NCBI GenBank assembly: GCA_903926465.1 | Contig: CAIYJE010000169.1 | Location: 1-64,000 of the forward strand | Direction of reading: 5' to 3' | Source: an uncultured Planctomycetales bacterium | GTDB lineage: Bacteria; Planctomycetota; Planctomycetia; Isosphaerales; Isosphaeraceae | DNA length: 64,000 bases | Shown here: positions 61,701 through 64,000 of the stretch, piece by piece | How the letters are laid out: each line of letters begins with the position of its first letter | Numbering within the stretch: position 1 is the first letter of the stretch | The notes under the pieces: generated by a model | What the model was told of the DNA's origin: nothing | What the model saw: only the letters and a program-made list of their open reading frames with translations | The model's database searches: none | Translations under genes and position numbers: made by a program

Positions 61701-64000
61701 TCATTCGAAGAGGTGTACTGGGTATTGATGGTTGGCGCATTGAAGGTGCCGCCGGCAATGGTCCAGTTGGTAACGCTGGCGGTGGCATTGAGGCTGCTCA
61801 GCGTATTACTGGTCAGTACCAGTCCGGGGCTGGCGGAACTGCCCAGCGTCAGGCCCAGCGTTTTACCACCACTGAAGACCTCGGTGGCACTGCCGTAAAC
61901 GCTGAGCTGGTCATTCGAGGACGTGTACTGGGTATTGATGGTGATTGAGTTGAAGGTACCGCCGGCCACCGTCCAGCCGGTGGCGCTGGCCGTGGCATTG
62001 AGGCTGCTCAGCGTATTGTTGGTCAGTACCAGTCCGGGGCTGACGGAACTTCCCAGCGTCAGGCCCAGCGTTTTGCCGCCGCTGAAGACCTCGGTGGCAC
62101 TGCCGTAAACCTTGAGCTGTTCGGGGCTCGATGAGTAAGTGGTGTTGATGGTGTTTGAGTTGAAGGTACCGCCGGCAATGGCCCAGCCGGTGGCGCTGGC
62201 CGTGGCGTTCAAACTGGTCAGGCTGCCGCCACTCAGGACCAGGCCGGGGTTGGCGGCGCTACCCAGGGTCAGCGCCAGGGTTCGGCCGCCACCGAAGACA
62301 TCGGTGGCGTTCCCGTAGACCTTCAGCACATCCCCGGTTGAAGTATAGGTGGTCGTGCCCGAGGCATTGAACGTACCGCCGGCAACGGTCCATCCCGTGG
62401 CCGTGGCTGTTGCGTTGAGGCTCGACAAAGAATTCCCGCTGATCACAAGCCCTGCACTGGCGCATGTTCCCAGGTTCAGGGCCAGGGTCTTACCGCCACT
62501 GAAGACGTCGGTCGCCGTACCACTGATTGCAAAGTTATCCACTGTGCTGGGTGCAACGGCCGCACCATAGGCAACTGTCGCCCCGGTTGCACTGAACTGA
62601 CCACCGCCCACCAGCCAGTAATTATTGCTGCCGGTGGCGGTGTTCCCGGTCGCATTCAGGCTGGTCAGGCTACCGTTGCTGATCACCAGTCCTGCGCTGG
62701 CAAGAGTTCCAAGATCAAGATTCAAGACCTTCTGATCGCTGCCAAACGTCAAAGCGGCCGACCCGCTCACGGTAAACTGTTGAGTGGCGGAGTTATAGGT
62801 CAGGACATCGCCCGTCGAGGTCAGGGTGCCACCGGCCAGAGCTGCGTTGAGGTTCACCGTGGCATTGAAGTTGGTAACAACGCCATTGGTGATGACCAAC
62901 CCCTGGGTAACGCCGCCCCCAAGGTACGCGCTGAGTGTGCCCAGGCCCGTGACCACCACCGTACTACTACCCTGGAAACCAAAAGTATTGGTGGCATTGG
63001 TGTAACTGACAACCAGGTCGCTGGTGCTGAACTGGAGCGCACCCAGGTCAAGAGTGCCGCCAGCGACGGTTGCGCTGATGCCGGTCAGGCTCACCCCCTG
63101 CGAATTGATCACCACATCGTTGGAACCAGAAACCGCGACGGTCATGCCAGCCAGGTTCATACTGCCCTGCAGCAAAATACTGGAAGTGGCTTGATCCAGT
63201 TGAACCGAACTCAATGTGAATGTAGACCCAGCCACTGTGACATTTGCCCCATCAACGACTGACAGCCCGGAATCCACCAGTGATGAGATACTGCTGGTGG
63301 TAAGTCCACCCATGGTCAATGGGATCTTGGTACCACTGATGATGCCGTAAACCGTTCCGCTGACGGCCAGCGTCAGTGATCCGGTATCAATCGAGACGGT
63401 TCCATCGAGTTCCAAGAGCGGTACGAATGCTGAACCATCGGCGGGGACGTAGCCAGCCTGAATGGTTCCGGTGGCAACCTGAAGCCCACCGCTGGAAACG
63501 AAATTCGAATCGGCCAGAAATTCGATTCCACCCGAAATCACCTCGTTGGGCGGCGTACCGGTTCCTTCGTAAATAATGTTCAGTGTGCCACTGGTAAAGG
63601 TGGTGAACGCATAATTGGAAGAACAGAGCGTGCCCAGGCTGGGAATGATGGGATAAGAACCAACGTTCACAGCCGTGAGCGCACTACCCGTTTCAACCGC
63701 AGCACCCGTGATATCGCTTGTACTTGCAGTTTCACCGTTTTTCAAGCCACGGTAAGAGACCGTGAAGGGGTCAGAAAACGCTTGACCGTTATAGGTCATC
63801 GTTTGGGAGTTGGCAACCACCGTCAGAGGGGCCTTGGTCACGGTGAGCGAGGTGGGCACGTAGCTGATTGAATAATTGGTCGATGTCAGGCCACTTACCG
63901 AGACCACATTAGCGTAAGTTCCCACGGCCGCCGAGCCTGTTTGCGTGTCAGACTCTCTGACCACGCCACCTAGCACACTGGCGGTTTCGCCATTGACAAA
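40760..64000 (-). CDS. Giant secreted beta-repeat protein with MBG/YDG/Ig modules and dockerin-like C terminus (5' end outside window)
   Basis: One uninterrupted frame covers 7,746 residues here and continues past the right edge, so the start and signal peptide are not seen. Order from the N-terminal side: an MBG module; a beta-rich linker; about 35 repeats of about 68 residues (62.7-55.4 kb); a second repeat type (55.4-52.3 kb) including six near-identical about 100-residue units with LEFTYQNLSQ; an Ala/Glu-rich helical stretch (51.4-51.2 kb); a carboxypeptidase-regulatory-like beta domain; a Calx-beta-like domain (about 50.3 kb); MBG and Ig-like modules; nine YDG modules (47.1-44.8 kb); more Ig-like and MBG modules; four YDG modules; and a dockerin-like pair of calcium loops at the end. 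No catalytic motif is seen. It is most likely a cell-surface or adhesion protein; its function is not established. Confidence 0.88.
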   Translation of the reverse strand, partial: FVNGETASVLGGVVRESDTQTGSAAVGTYANVVSVSGLTSTNYSISYVPTSLTVTKAPLTVVANSQTMTYNGQAFSDPFTVSYRGLKNGETASTSDITGAAVETGSALTAVNVGSYPIIPSLGTLCSSNYAFTTFTSGTLNIIYEGTGTPPNEVISGGIEFLADSNFVSSGGLQVATGTIQAGYVPADGSAFVPLLELDGTVSIDTGSLTLAVSGTVYGIISGTKIPLTMGGLTTSSISSLVDSGLSVVDGANVTVAGSTFTLSSVQLDQATSSILLQGSMNLAGMTVAVSGSNDVVINSQGVSLTGISATVAGGTLDLGALQFSTSDLVVSYTNATNTFGFQGSSTVVVTGLGTLSAYLGGGVTQGLVITNGVVTNFNATVNLNAALAGGTLTSTGDVLTYNSATQQFTVSGSAALTFGSDQKVLNLDLGTLASAGLVISNGSLTSLNATGNTATGSNNYWLVGGGQFSATGATVAYGAAVAPSTVDNFAISGTATDVFSGGKTLALNLGTCASAGLVISGNSLSSLNATATATGWTVAGGTFNASGTTTYTSTGDVLKVYGNATDVFGGGRTLALTLGSAANPGLVLSGGSLTSLNATASATGWAIAGGTFNSNTINTTYSSSPEQLKVYGSATEVFSGGKTLGLTLGSSVSPGLVLTNNTLSSLNATASATGWTVAGGTFNSITINTQYTSSNDQLSVYGSATEVFSGGKTLGLTLGSSASPGLVLTSNTLSSLNATASVTNWTIAGGTFNAPTINTQYTSSNDQLSVYGSATEVFSGGKTLGLTLGSSASPGLVLTSNTLTSLNATASASGWTVAGGTFNSNTINTQYTSSNDQVSVYGNATEVFSGGKTLSLTLGSSTSPGLVLTNNTLSSLNATARARNWTVAGGTFNAPAVNTQYTPTGDVMSVYGSATDVFGSGQTLGLTLGSSASPGLLLSGGNLTSLNATATATDWTVGGGVFNATGNTQYTSDDILNVSGIATDVFSGAKTLALTLGTTASPGLVLSGGSLTSLNATASATNWTIAGGTFNAPTINTNYTASSDTLKVYGSASDVFGTGSTAKTLSLTLGTSLSPGLILTSNTLSSLNAMASATNWTIAGGVFNSRTINTKYTAGTNDVLAVYGSASAVFGTNTTAKTLGLTLGSSASPGLVLTNGSLTSLNATASATNWNIAGGTFNAPTINTEYTSSPEQIRVYGSATEVFSGGKTLGLTLGNVDYPGLVLSGGNLTSLDATASASSWTIAGGTFNAPAFYTKYTSDGDELKVYGSATEVFSGAKTLALALGSAANPGLVLTGGNLTSLNATATISNWSVAGGTFNALGTTQYTSTGDLLSISGNATNVFSGNRTLALTLGDSSNPGLILSGGNLTSLNATASATGWSVGGGNFNASGNTQYTSDDILKVYGSATDVFSGNRILSLTLGDSSNPGLILSGGKLTSLNAIASATNWAVGGGTFNTHDVNTTYTSEGDVLKMSGSATDVFSGNRTLALTLGDASNPGLILSGGNLTSLNATASATGWAVGGGIFNAPAVTTTYNSTYDILSVSGTATDVFGAGIPAKTLSLTLGSAANPGLVLSGGNLTSLNATATATSWTVGGGAFNATGNTKYTSDGDILKVYGTASDVFGTGTTAKTLGLTLGSAANPGLILSGGNLTSLNATATATGWTVGGGTFNATGNTQYTATGDVLSMSGSATDLFNGGKTLGLTLGSDSNPGLVLSGGNLTSLNATATASGWTVGGGTFNAAGNTQYTATGDVLSMSGSATDIFSGGKTLALTLGTITSPGLILSGGNLTSLNATATATNWTLGGGTFNAAGNTQYTSIGDILSMSGSATAVFSGGKTLALTLGAADSPGLVLSGGNLTSLNATASASDWTIGGGTFNTAGNTQYTSTGDTLKVYGSATDVFNGGRTLALTLGSSANPGLVLTGGNLTSLNATASATNWTVGGGTFNAPTITTTYTASGDVLSVSGSATDVFGTGTTAKILGLTLGTDTNPGLILSGGNLTSLNATATASNWAVGGGTFNATTVTTQYSSAGDILSVYGSATDVFNGGKTLALTLGNAVNPGLVLSGGNLTSLNARASVTGWTVGGGTFNAPTVTTTYTSSGDVLSVSGSARAVFTGGKTLGLTLGSSASPGLVLSGGNLSSLNATASATGWTVGGGAFDAPTVNTTYSSTGDILSVYGSATDVFNGGKTLALTLGSSATPGLVLSGGNLTSLNASATATNWNIVGGTFNASGSTQYTATGDVLSMSGSASDVFSGGKTLGLTLGSSATPGLVLSGGNLTSLNATATATNWTIAGGTFNATAINTRYNAAGDELQVSGSASEVFSVGKTLALTLGTSASPGLVLTGGNLTSLNATASATNWTIAGGIFNATTVSTRYTSGTNDVLAVYGAASEVFGTGTTAKTLSLTLGSNASPGLVLTNNTLSSLNATASATGWTVGGGAFDAPTITATYSSSGDVLSVSGSATEVFSGGKTLGLTLGSAASPGLTLSGGSLSSLNATATATNWTIAGGIFNSTTINTRYTSGTNDVLAVYGTASEVFGTGTTAKTLSLTLGSSSNPGLVLTNNQLTSLNATASVTNWTVGGGTFNAPTVNTTYTASDDTLRISGSASDIFSSGRTLALTLGSAASPGLVLSGGNLTSLNATAMASYWTVAGGTFNAAGTTQYTASGDVLKVSGTASEVFSGYKTLALTLGNADSPGLVLSGGNLTSLNATALATNWAVAGGYLNASGNATYSSSPEKFSLYGNATETFSGNKTLALTLGNSASPGLVLTNNTLSSLNASASATNWNIAGGTFNATGTTQYDSAGDTLKISGSASDVFGAGKTLALTLGNADSPGLVLTGGNLTSLNATGTATNWSISGTTFNAPSVAVTYAAAAGVNPEKLTVTGLASLSQSDIGSLSVTLGTAASGSNPGTTGLVMSYGQVTSLDMTLNSNITTGGLTFATNGLRMVYASAGGTFIMTGASSFALGSSNVNVTFGGSDTANGTTTTTAGLIVTNGSLTSLDMTVNSSISVGSLSFNANHLRFQYDTSNGNQVFKMTGASSFTATGMGTVSVLFGSLANGSNLATSGLVVTNGSLTSLDMTLNTDISVSSVRLTTTGLRFTYLAANSQFTLAGYSSASVGGMGTFNVMFGHLNAATSTYDPGLVVQNGSLVNLDMTVNSHVGVGSVDFNLCGLEFTYAQSNQTFTMTGSAAITVGGIAGLSAAFGHSTTVNGVTTTTPGLIITSGNLQSLDLTVNAGFNVSMVAFGVQDLEFTYQNLSQVPAGGYSGSGVYTGAYSTASYSASNYQFSMSGSAYVTVHGIDAALSVNFGHNRNGVVTPGLTINSGNLESLDVSLTADFAVSKVKFGVQDLEFTYQNLSQLTTGYPYTGSGVYTHAYDTSKTYNANNYQFMMSGSAFVTIGGMGDISVSFGHNRNGVVTPGLTINNGNLESLDVTVTAAFTVSKVQFGVQDLEFTYQNLSQLTTGYPYAGSGVYTNAYDTSKTYNANNYQFMMSGSAFVTIGGIGDISVSFGHNPNGVVTPGLTINSGNLESLDVTITADFTVSKVQFGVQDLEFTYQNLSQISSPPYAGTGVYTNTYDTIRTYDINNYQFMMSGSAFVNITGMGQLSVIMGHNRNGVVTPGLTINNGNLESIDVTVNAQFAIQGVIFGVCDLEFTYQNLSQISSPPYAGTGVYTNAYDTSKTYNINNYQFMMSGSAFVNIEGMGQLSVTFGHSRGGVVSPGLTINNGNLESIDVTVNAGFGVKGVQFGVQDLEFTYQNTSQLTTGQPYNYDGIYTHAYDSTKTYHPENYVFTMSGNTYVTFLGINGLSVTFGHNNADGTRTPGLVVTNGTLTSMDMTVNAGFSVGAVSFGLCNLEFTYSNANGGTYSLAGNAYVNILEVSQFNVTFGHANGNGTYSPGLVITNGTLTSLDLTISSSFTFAGYTLAQSSLEFQYLHSTDTYTILGSASMNLGFANVSVSANGSTGGSGIVITHGVVQSFSFVVNSDFGYAGVNIAHGNMLIDYNRSGQTFAITGSGSMSLSISTLTITLGGNGKAGLLMSNGTVRSFDFTVSNTFGAYGTTFGSVSFEASYANSAYTFSGTASIGLSGAPDWVRTFMGGNTTLGTLSAMIHVDTNHLSDNTSYVQFWSDIAGEEVGISVGFGGAFNITMGDGISGTLQQFAQDVNKAYLQTAAALSDAYSAAANDVTGVYNITLDTLDTAYNTAQAAIAEAARLEAEAEAAAEAALEAAAQAAAEAAAAAQAALDAARNAANSAANSIRRGWRKVFNFHIDGANVFYDPEMSGVYVSGNPSATTDAAGAFTLNLPTNPTGQLVGYGGTVTATNILNPTRFTAPYDSQMVSSLTTLVTLQLQTQGVSEATAIATIDAGLGIPTTYNLLTASTMNDAYYSANATAAHAYAAEVNTYILALDTAALISGRAGAPDTTTLMTYAFQRLSSAITSANGNAINLGDPDFVNVLIRSVATSAGLTLDNSLSFSAATVIARLMDGIATLPQPTSDDAVTYLQGVAQYQTLAMGTLASQLTAAASAWTDSDSSSITNLVNAETTTALVTQATATTIGNLVPPVIIVNGVDSPVSDAINTLTFDVWVIGTPSTLQPITLNYSTTDSTAVSTPNGDYTSIQGTLTWAPGHTEKQTITVPIAVGNTVAQQKQFLLNLIPTNAIMANKVAIGTIDFASFTTTTILQASTLSTVAFNPVTLTAHCVLNDGHNTSAPGTVSFYDGITLLAKVPLDASGNASYSTTALVAGSHTIKAVFDNFDVPGKKLDLSESAAINLTVTKASQAISFNSINNITYGASNIILQATTTNLGIVTYQVSSGPAIISNGNILNITGAGTVVVEADQAGDDYYDAVLATQTFTVSKATLTVTVDNQSIVYGQAISTPTQTISGFVNGESAADLTTLPTPRIAPTGSGAGTYDITSSSGAASNYSFIYMPATLTIAQAPLTVTVDPQTMTYGSTLPGLTYSISGFVNGETAVTLTTGPTLGTVAATSNAGLYNISASGVTDPNYNMIYVPGTLTITPAFLTITANSASITYGNALPTFTVSYSGLVNSDSASSLDQAPTVVRNSASKNAGGYNLTPSGAMDPNYSIRYVPGTLTIQQAPLTITANDATAVYGMPLPAFTATYTGFVNGDTVDYLTQQPIFSVNASLPGSSAISVSGAIDPNYSISYVSGTLTVTQTQSVVNLTTSNASPTIGDSITLLALVSTTLGTSLTTGTLQFQVDGVDVGSPSSLNASGVATITLNTLSAGSHQIGAIYLSGNASILDSSSTLQQTICGMGTTTTEVLAQGTAIYGQGVSFAAMVQAYTAIAGSKPTGTVQFSVDGTQVGAPVTITSAASAVSQILNSLSAGTHSVLANYTSDTLTYLNSSQIISIQIERADQAMQFSTPATVGFGHVPITLNGTASSSLPVEYIVVSGAATISDGKLLTINGAGAVVLQASQPGNQNYKPASDVVTTLEVTAAPTTTTVTSSAASTVYGQPATFTTHVASSLDDTFNLSGTVQFQIDGVNHDNPLVLDHGIATMVAPSNLTAGSHSVTATYIPSANFAGSSSVSVTQLVTPAPLTITVSNATRVYGASDSPISVTYSGLVNGEASSALGGTLSFTVSKPASTGVGSYAAAISASGLTSTNYDITYVGGSLTITPKALTASILGTPTKVYDGTNQATLSIAKVSLEGLVGVDSFDIIQVSGLYESKNASTSSTVTATLDESNFQAANGTLASNYTLPTLATGVGAISPCLLTITFTAQDQTYDGTTRVVALSTTDNRFIGDSLYPSYTAASFATKNAGTGKTVTITGIALNGTDANNYLVSATAITLGNITPRSLTVTPTAVDKVYDGTTVATVTLADNRVEGDSLSISETSASFEDKNAGQAKTVTVNGLSVSGADAVNYSVAHTPSTTANISQRPLAMTPVVSDKVYDGTTAATVTLTDNRIAGDRINVFCGVSFVDKNAGANKPIALNDIQLSGADALNYSVSNTTTATASIARRALAVFATASNKVYDGTTAAMVTLTDNRLAGDVLAAASSTARFADKNAGLGKPVNVSGITISGPDSGNYSPNSSASTSASITPKAILVSAQASDKVYDGSTAATVTLTDNRVSGDSLTLSNTIASFEDKNANLYKVVNVSGITVSGADAANYTANTTTSSVANVTRRNLTITATATDKSYDGGTSVTVNLADDRISGDQLSISDTASFADKNAGSNTLVTVVGITLCGADSANYSTSKSISTNASISKRALTVNANASDKVYDGTSRADVTFSDDRVNGDVLTTVASNASFADRNVGSIKPVSVSGISLRGTDAGNYTVNATASSSASISQRPLTVSPNASDKVYDGTTSVTVILADNRAIGDLLTLSYASAGFADANSGVNKMVNVTGLTITGASAANYTVNSSASTMATINLLVPGMVISVLPTSPTTTDAVTFSAAVTMADGSPLTIGTIKFLVDGVDQGSILVNNSGSAQWTSSPMTAGVHDFTAVYTSANDSIQGTSQTLQQLVRGQGTTSTQVHVNGTMVYGQPIWFSASVLNQGSVNSSAIPTGQVQFSIDGNPIGNPVSVNSSGNASSSFTISPGAGHYVIGAAYNSNSASFENSSQSIDVVIDQASQTIHFDSLGSVNFGVQPIALAGTSSSGLDVAYQVISGPASIENNTLVISNSGTVIVEAIQPGDTNFLSATAVRSTLVVNTASTITSVSSSLVSSVYGQQVAFHAGVGSDASNGVTANGTVQFQIDDVSYGSPVALVNGSADINAPSSLTAGNHDITAIYSGSSLFVGSTSSRLTQVVSRASLTITASNVSRVYGAAEPALDVTYNGFVNNETASVLNGTLSTVDSRSATTTGKGGYVGAITATGLTASNYVITFVPGNLTVTPASLTITANDVARVYGAADPALSVTYTGFVNNELASVLGGTLSQVDSGSANTSAGTYAGAITASGQTSSNYDINYVAGSLTVTPAPLTITANNVTRVYGSSDPALDLTYSGFVNNETVSVLGGTLRKVDSKSATTSVGMYAGAITASGQTSPNYSITYVPGSLTITKAHLTVSAVVQTKTYDATGFAGLAATLTGFVNSETASNATTGTAILSGTALTGVNAGSYNLAPAIGSLAATNYDFNTFISGTLTITPKTLTAAIVGTINKVYDGTTNVTLTAANYSLTGFVGSQGLSVTKTTGTYATKNVGTGLTVSASLAAIDFTATAGTLASNYALPTKASGTGDITARALTVTFVGINKVYNGTTSVAALTLTDNRLVGDVLTDSYTTANFTDKNAGYKTINVSGISVSGKDAGNYTFNTTVSNPANITQLAITPTITVSNKVYDGTTNATIASYTLPGVASGDTVSLTGGTASFADKTAANGKAITVTGLALTGANATNYTMSATASATANITKAALTVTATGVNKVADGTTTAAVVLSDNRVNGDVFTDNYASASFASASVASNVAISVTGISISGTDAANYTVNTMVSTTANISAGVPAPAVVTQPAAQNVLPGTVASFGAAVSGTPTSTTWQVSSDYGTTWSTATGSVSSSITNGITTSTLSMTTALANNSQIYRAVFSNAAGSATTNTASLTVATATISSVGVQWGTKGMATLVANADGLRLLPTGRNNDIPWLNINRITVTLSRAVPSLAAGDIKLISAVVGTSYSVTSVSGSGTTWTITFVNNSTTSATAANGIINADRVTVTIGNGQVTTYARRLDVLPGDVNDDLAINSLDSAIVKNYYLVGIIPTQALTFLDIDGNGIVDMTDYNLITARVGKKLP
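40763..40955 (-). other. Dockerin-like C-terminal module of the giant protein
   Basis: The last 60 or so residues hold two calcium-loop repeats, GDVNDDLAINSLDSAIV and LDIDGNGIVDMTDYNLI, with the D-x-N/D-x-D pattern of type I dockerins. In cellulosomes dockerins bind cohesins; no cohesin was seen in the window. In planctomycetes such modules end many large secreted proteins. Confidence 0.8.
41630..42660 (-). repeat. Second YDG block (4 modules)
   Basis: Four modules with the core KVYDGTTN, KVYNGTTS, KVYDGTTN and KVADGTTT, each of about 80 residues followed by an NYT-type strand. They lie near the C terminus. Confidence 0.75.
42670..43700 (-). repeat. MBG module cluster
   Basis: Three to four modules of the pattern LTITAxxVxRVYGxxDPALxxTYxGFVNxE, about 80 residues each, with the coding for GAITASGQTSxNY repeated. 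The DNA copies are close enough to suggest recent duplication. Confidence 0.75.
44820..47060 (-). repeat. First YDG block (9 modules)
   Basis: Nine tandem modules centred on a core such as DKVYDGTTAATVTLTDNR and ending in SGADAxNY-type strands. Divergent members include SYDGGTSV and VYDGTSRA. The plus-strand open frames over this block are shadows. Confidence 0.8.
51210..51410 (-). other. Alanine-rich helical segment in the giant protein
   Basis: About 65 residues built of Ala with Glu, such as AEAARLEAEAEAAAEAAL and AAAAAQAALDAARNAANSA. It is the only clearly helical, possibly coiled-coil part in an otherwise beta-rich protein and ends at RRGWRKVFNFHID. It divides the repeat half from the modular half. 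Confidence 0.7.
52520..54300 (-). repeat. LEFTYQNLSQ tandem array (6 copies, about 300 bp each)
   Basis: Six units of about 100 residues contain VQDLEFTYQNLSQ, then a Tyr/Gly-rich insert with GVYTNAYDTSKTY, NYQFMMSGSAFVTIGG and FGHNRNGVVTPGLTINNGN. DNA identity between several copies is high, suggesting recent expansion. Related shorter units lie on both sides. Confidence 0.85.
55400..62680 (-). repeat. Tandem array of about 35 beta repeats, about 68 residues each
   Basis: I counted 35 copies of the motif SLNATAxAxxW(T/A)(V/I)(A/G)GGTFN, followed by a variable INTxYTSxxD and then SVYGSATEVFSGGKTLxLTLGSSxxPGLVLxxxxL. The unit is about 205 bp and stays in frame throughout. Variation is concentrated in the loop between TFN and DxL and in the xxNTL/GGNL turn. 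Typical of a beta-solenoid, although no structure was computed. Confidence 0.85.

Noticed and set aside
55410-62570. Many plus-strand open frames rich in PPxTVQxVAxAVAxRLVRLPP-like repeats
   Set aside because: They are the antisense shadows of the tandem repeats of the giant minus-strand protein; their regular repetition follows the repeat period and they lack starts with ribosome sites.
55400-62680. Possible CRISPR array because of regular repeats
   Set aside because: The unit is about 205 bp, stays in one coding frame, and varies gradually; there are no short identical repeats with unique spacers and no cas genes.

Overview
The window is a bacterial chromosome segment that looks planctomycetal, although no rRNA gene is present to confirm this. 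Supporting signs are an arylsulfatase with a C-terminal accessory domain, a ThuA-like secreted protein, a PEP-CTERM protein, a di-haem cytochrome, a UMF1-type transporter, a heptose epimerase implying a Gram-negative envelope, and one giant secreted repeat protein that ends in a dockerin-like module. The order cannot be settled from sequence alone. No tRNA, rRNA or CRISPR array was seen.

Layout. 1-2452 (minus): a secreted thioredoxin-fold protein, a receiver plus HATPase regulator and the start of a response regulator, closely packed as one operon. 2549-6445: ribBA (riboflavin) diverges from hemB-hemL (tetrapyrrole). 6592-12004: a TolC-type outer membrane protein, a serine hydrolase and two overlapping glycosyltransferases. 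12214-19605: a membrane-anchored MutS-like ATPase, a small conserved protein, a prolyl oligopeptidase, a putative glycoside hydrolase, an unlisted 41-residue zinc-ribbon protein with a strong terminator, and a [2Fe-2S] ferredoxin.

20018-24970 is an accessory region full of decayed and mobile DNA. It holds an ISL3-type insertion sequence, a 73-bp repeat family, and a pair of 208-bp inverted repeats that bracket about 2.2 kb. Between them lie a RAYT (REP-associated tyrosine transposase) pseudogene, a PEP-CTERM gene fused to the remnant of another PEP-CTERM tail, and a broken AraC gene. The 208-bp unit has a shorter relative at 12021-12110 with the same ends, which suggests a small non-autonomous mobile element.

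24970-40547 returns to ordinary genes: hldD, a doubly disabled alpha/beta hydrolase, a HEPN gene translationally coupled to a protein of unknown function, an M24 peptidase, a UMF1 transporter, a ThuA protein, a phosphatidylcholine synthase next to a phosphoethanolamine-type N-methyltransferase (a likely phosphatidylcholine module), a sulfatase, an ABC-F ATPase, a di-haem cytochrome and a small conserved protein.

40760-64000 (minus) is a single open reading frame of 7,746 residues that still runs off the right edge. Read from its N-terminal side it holds an MBG module, an array of about 35 beta-rich repeats of about 68 residues, a second array of about 100-residue repeats, an alanine-rich helical segment, a Calx-beta-like domain, alternating MBG, YDG and Ig-like modules, and a dockerin-like C terminus. 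It is the most unusual object in the window.
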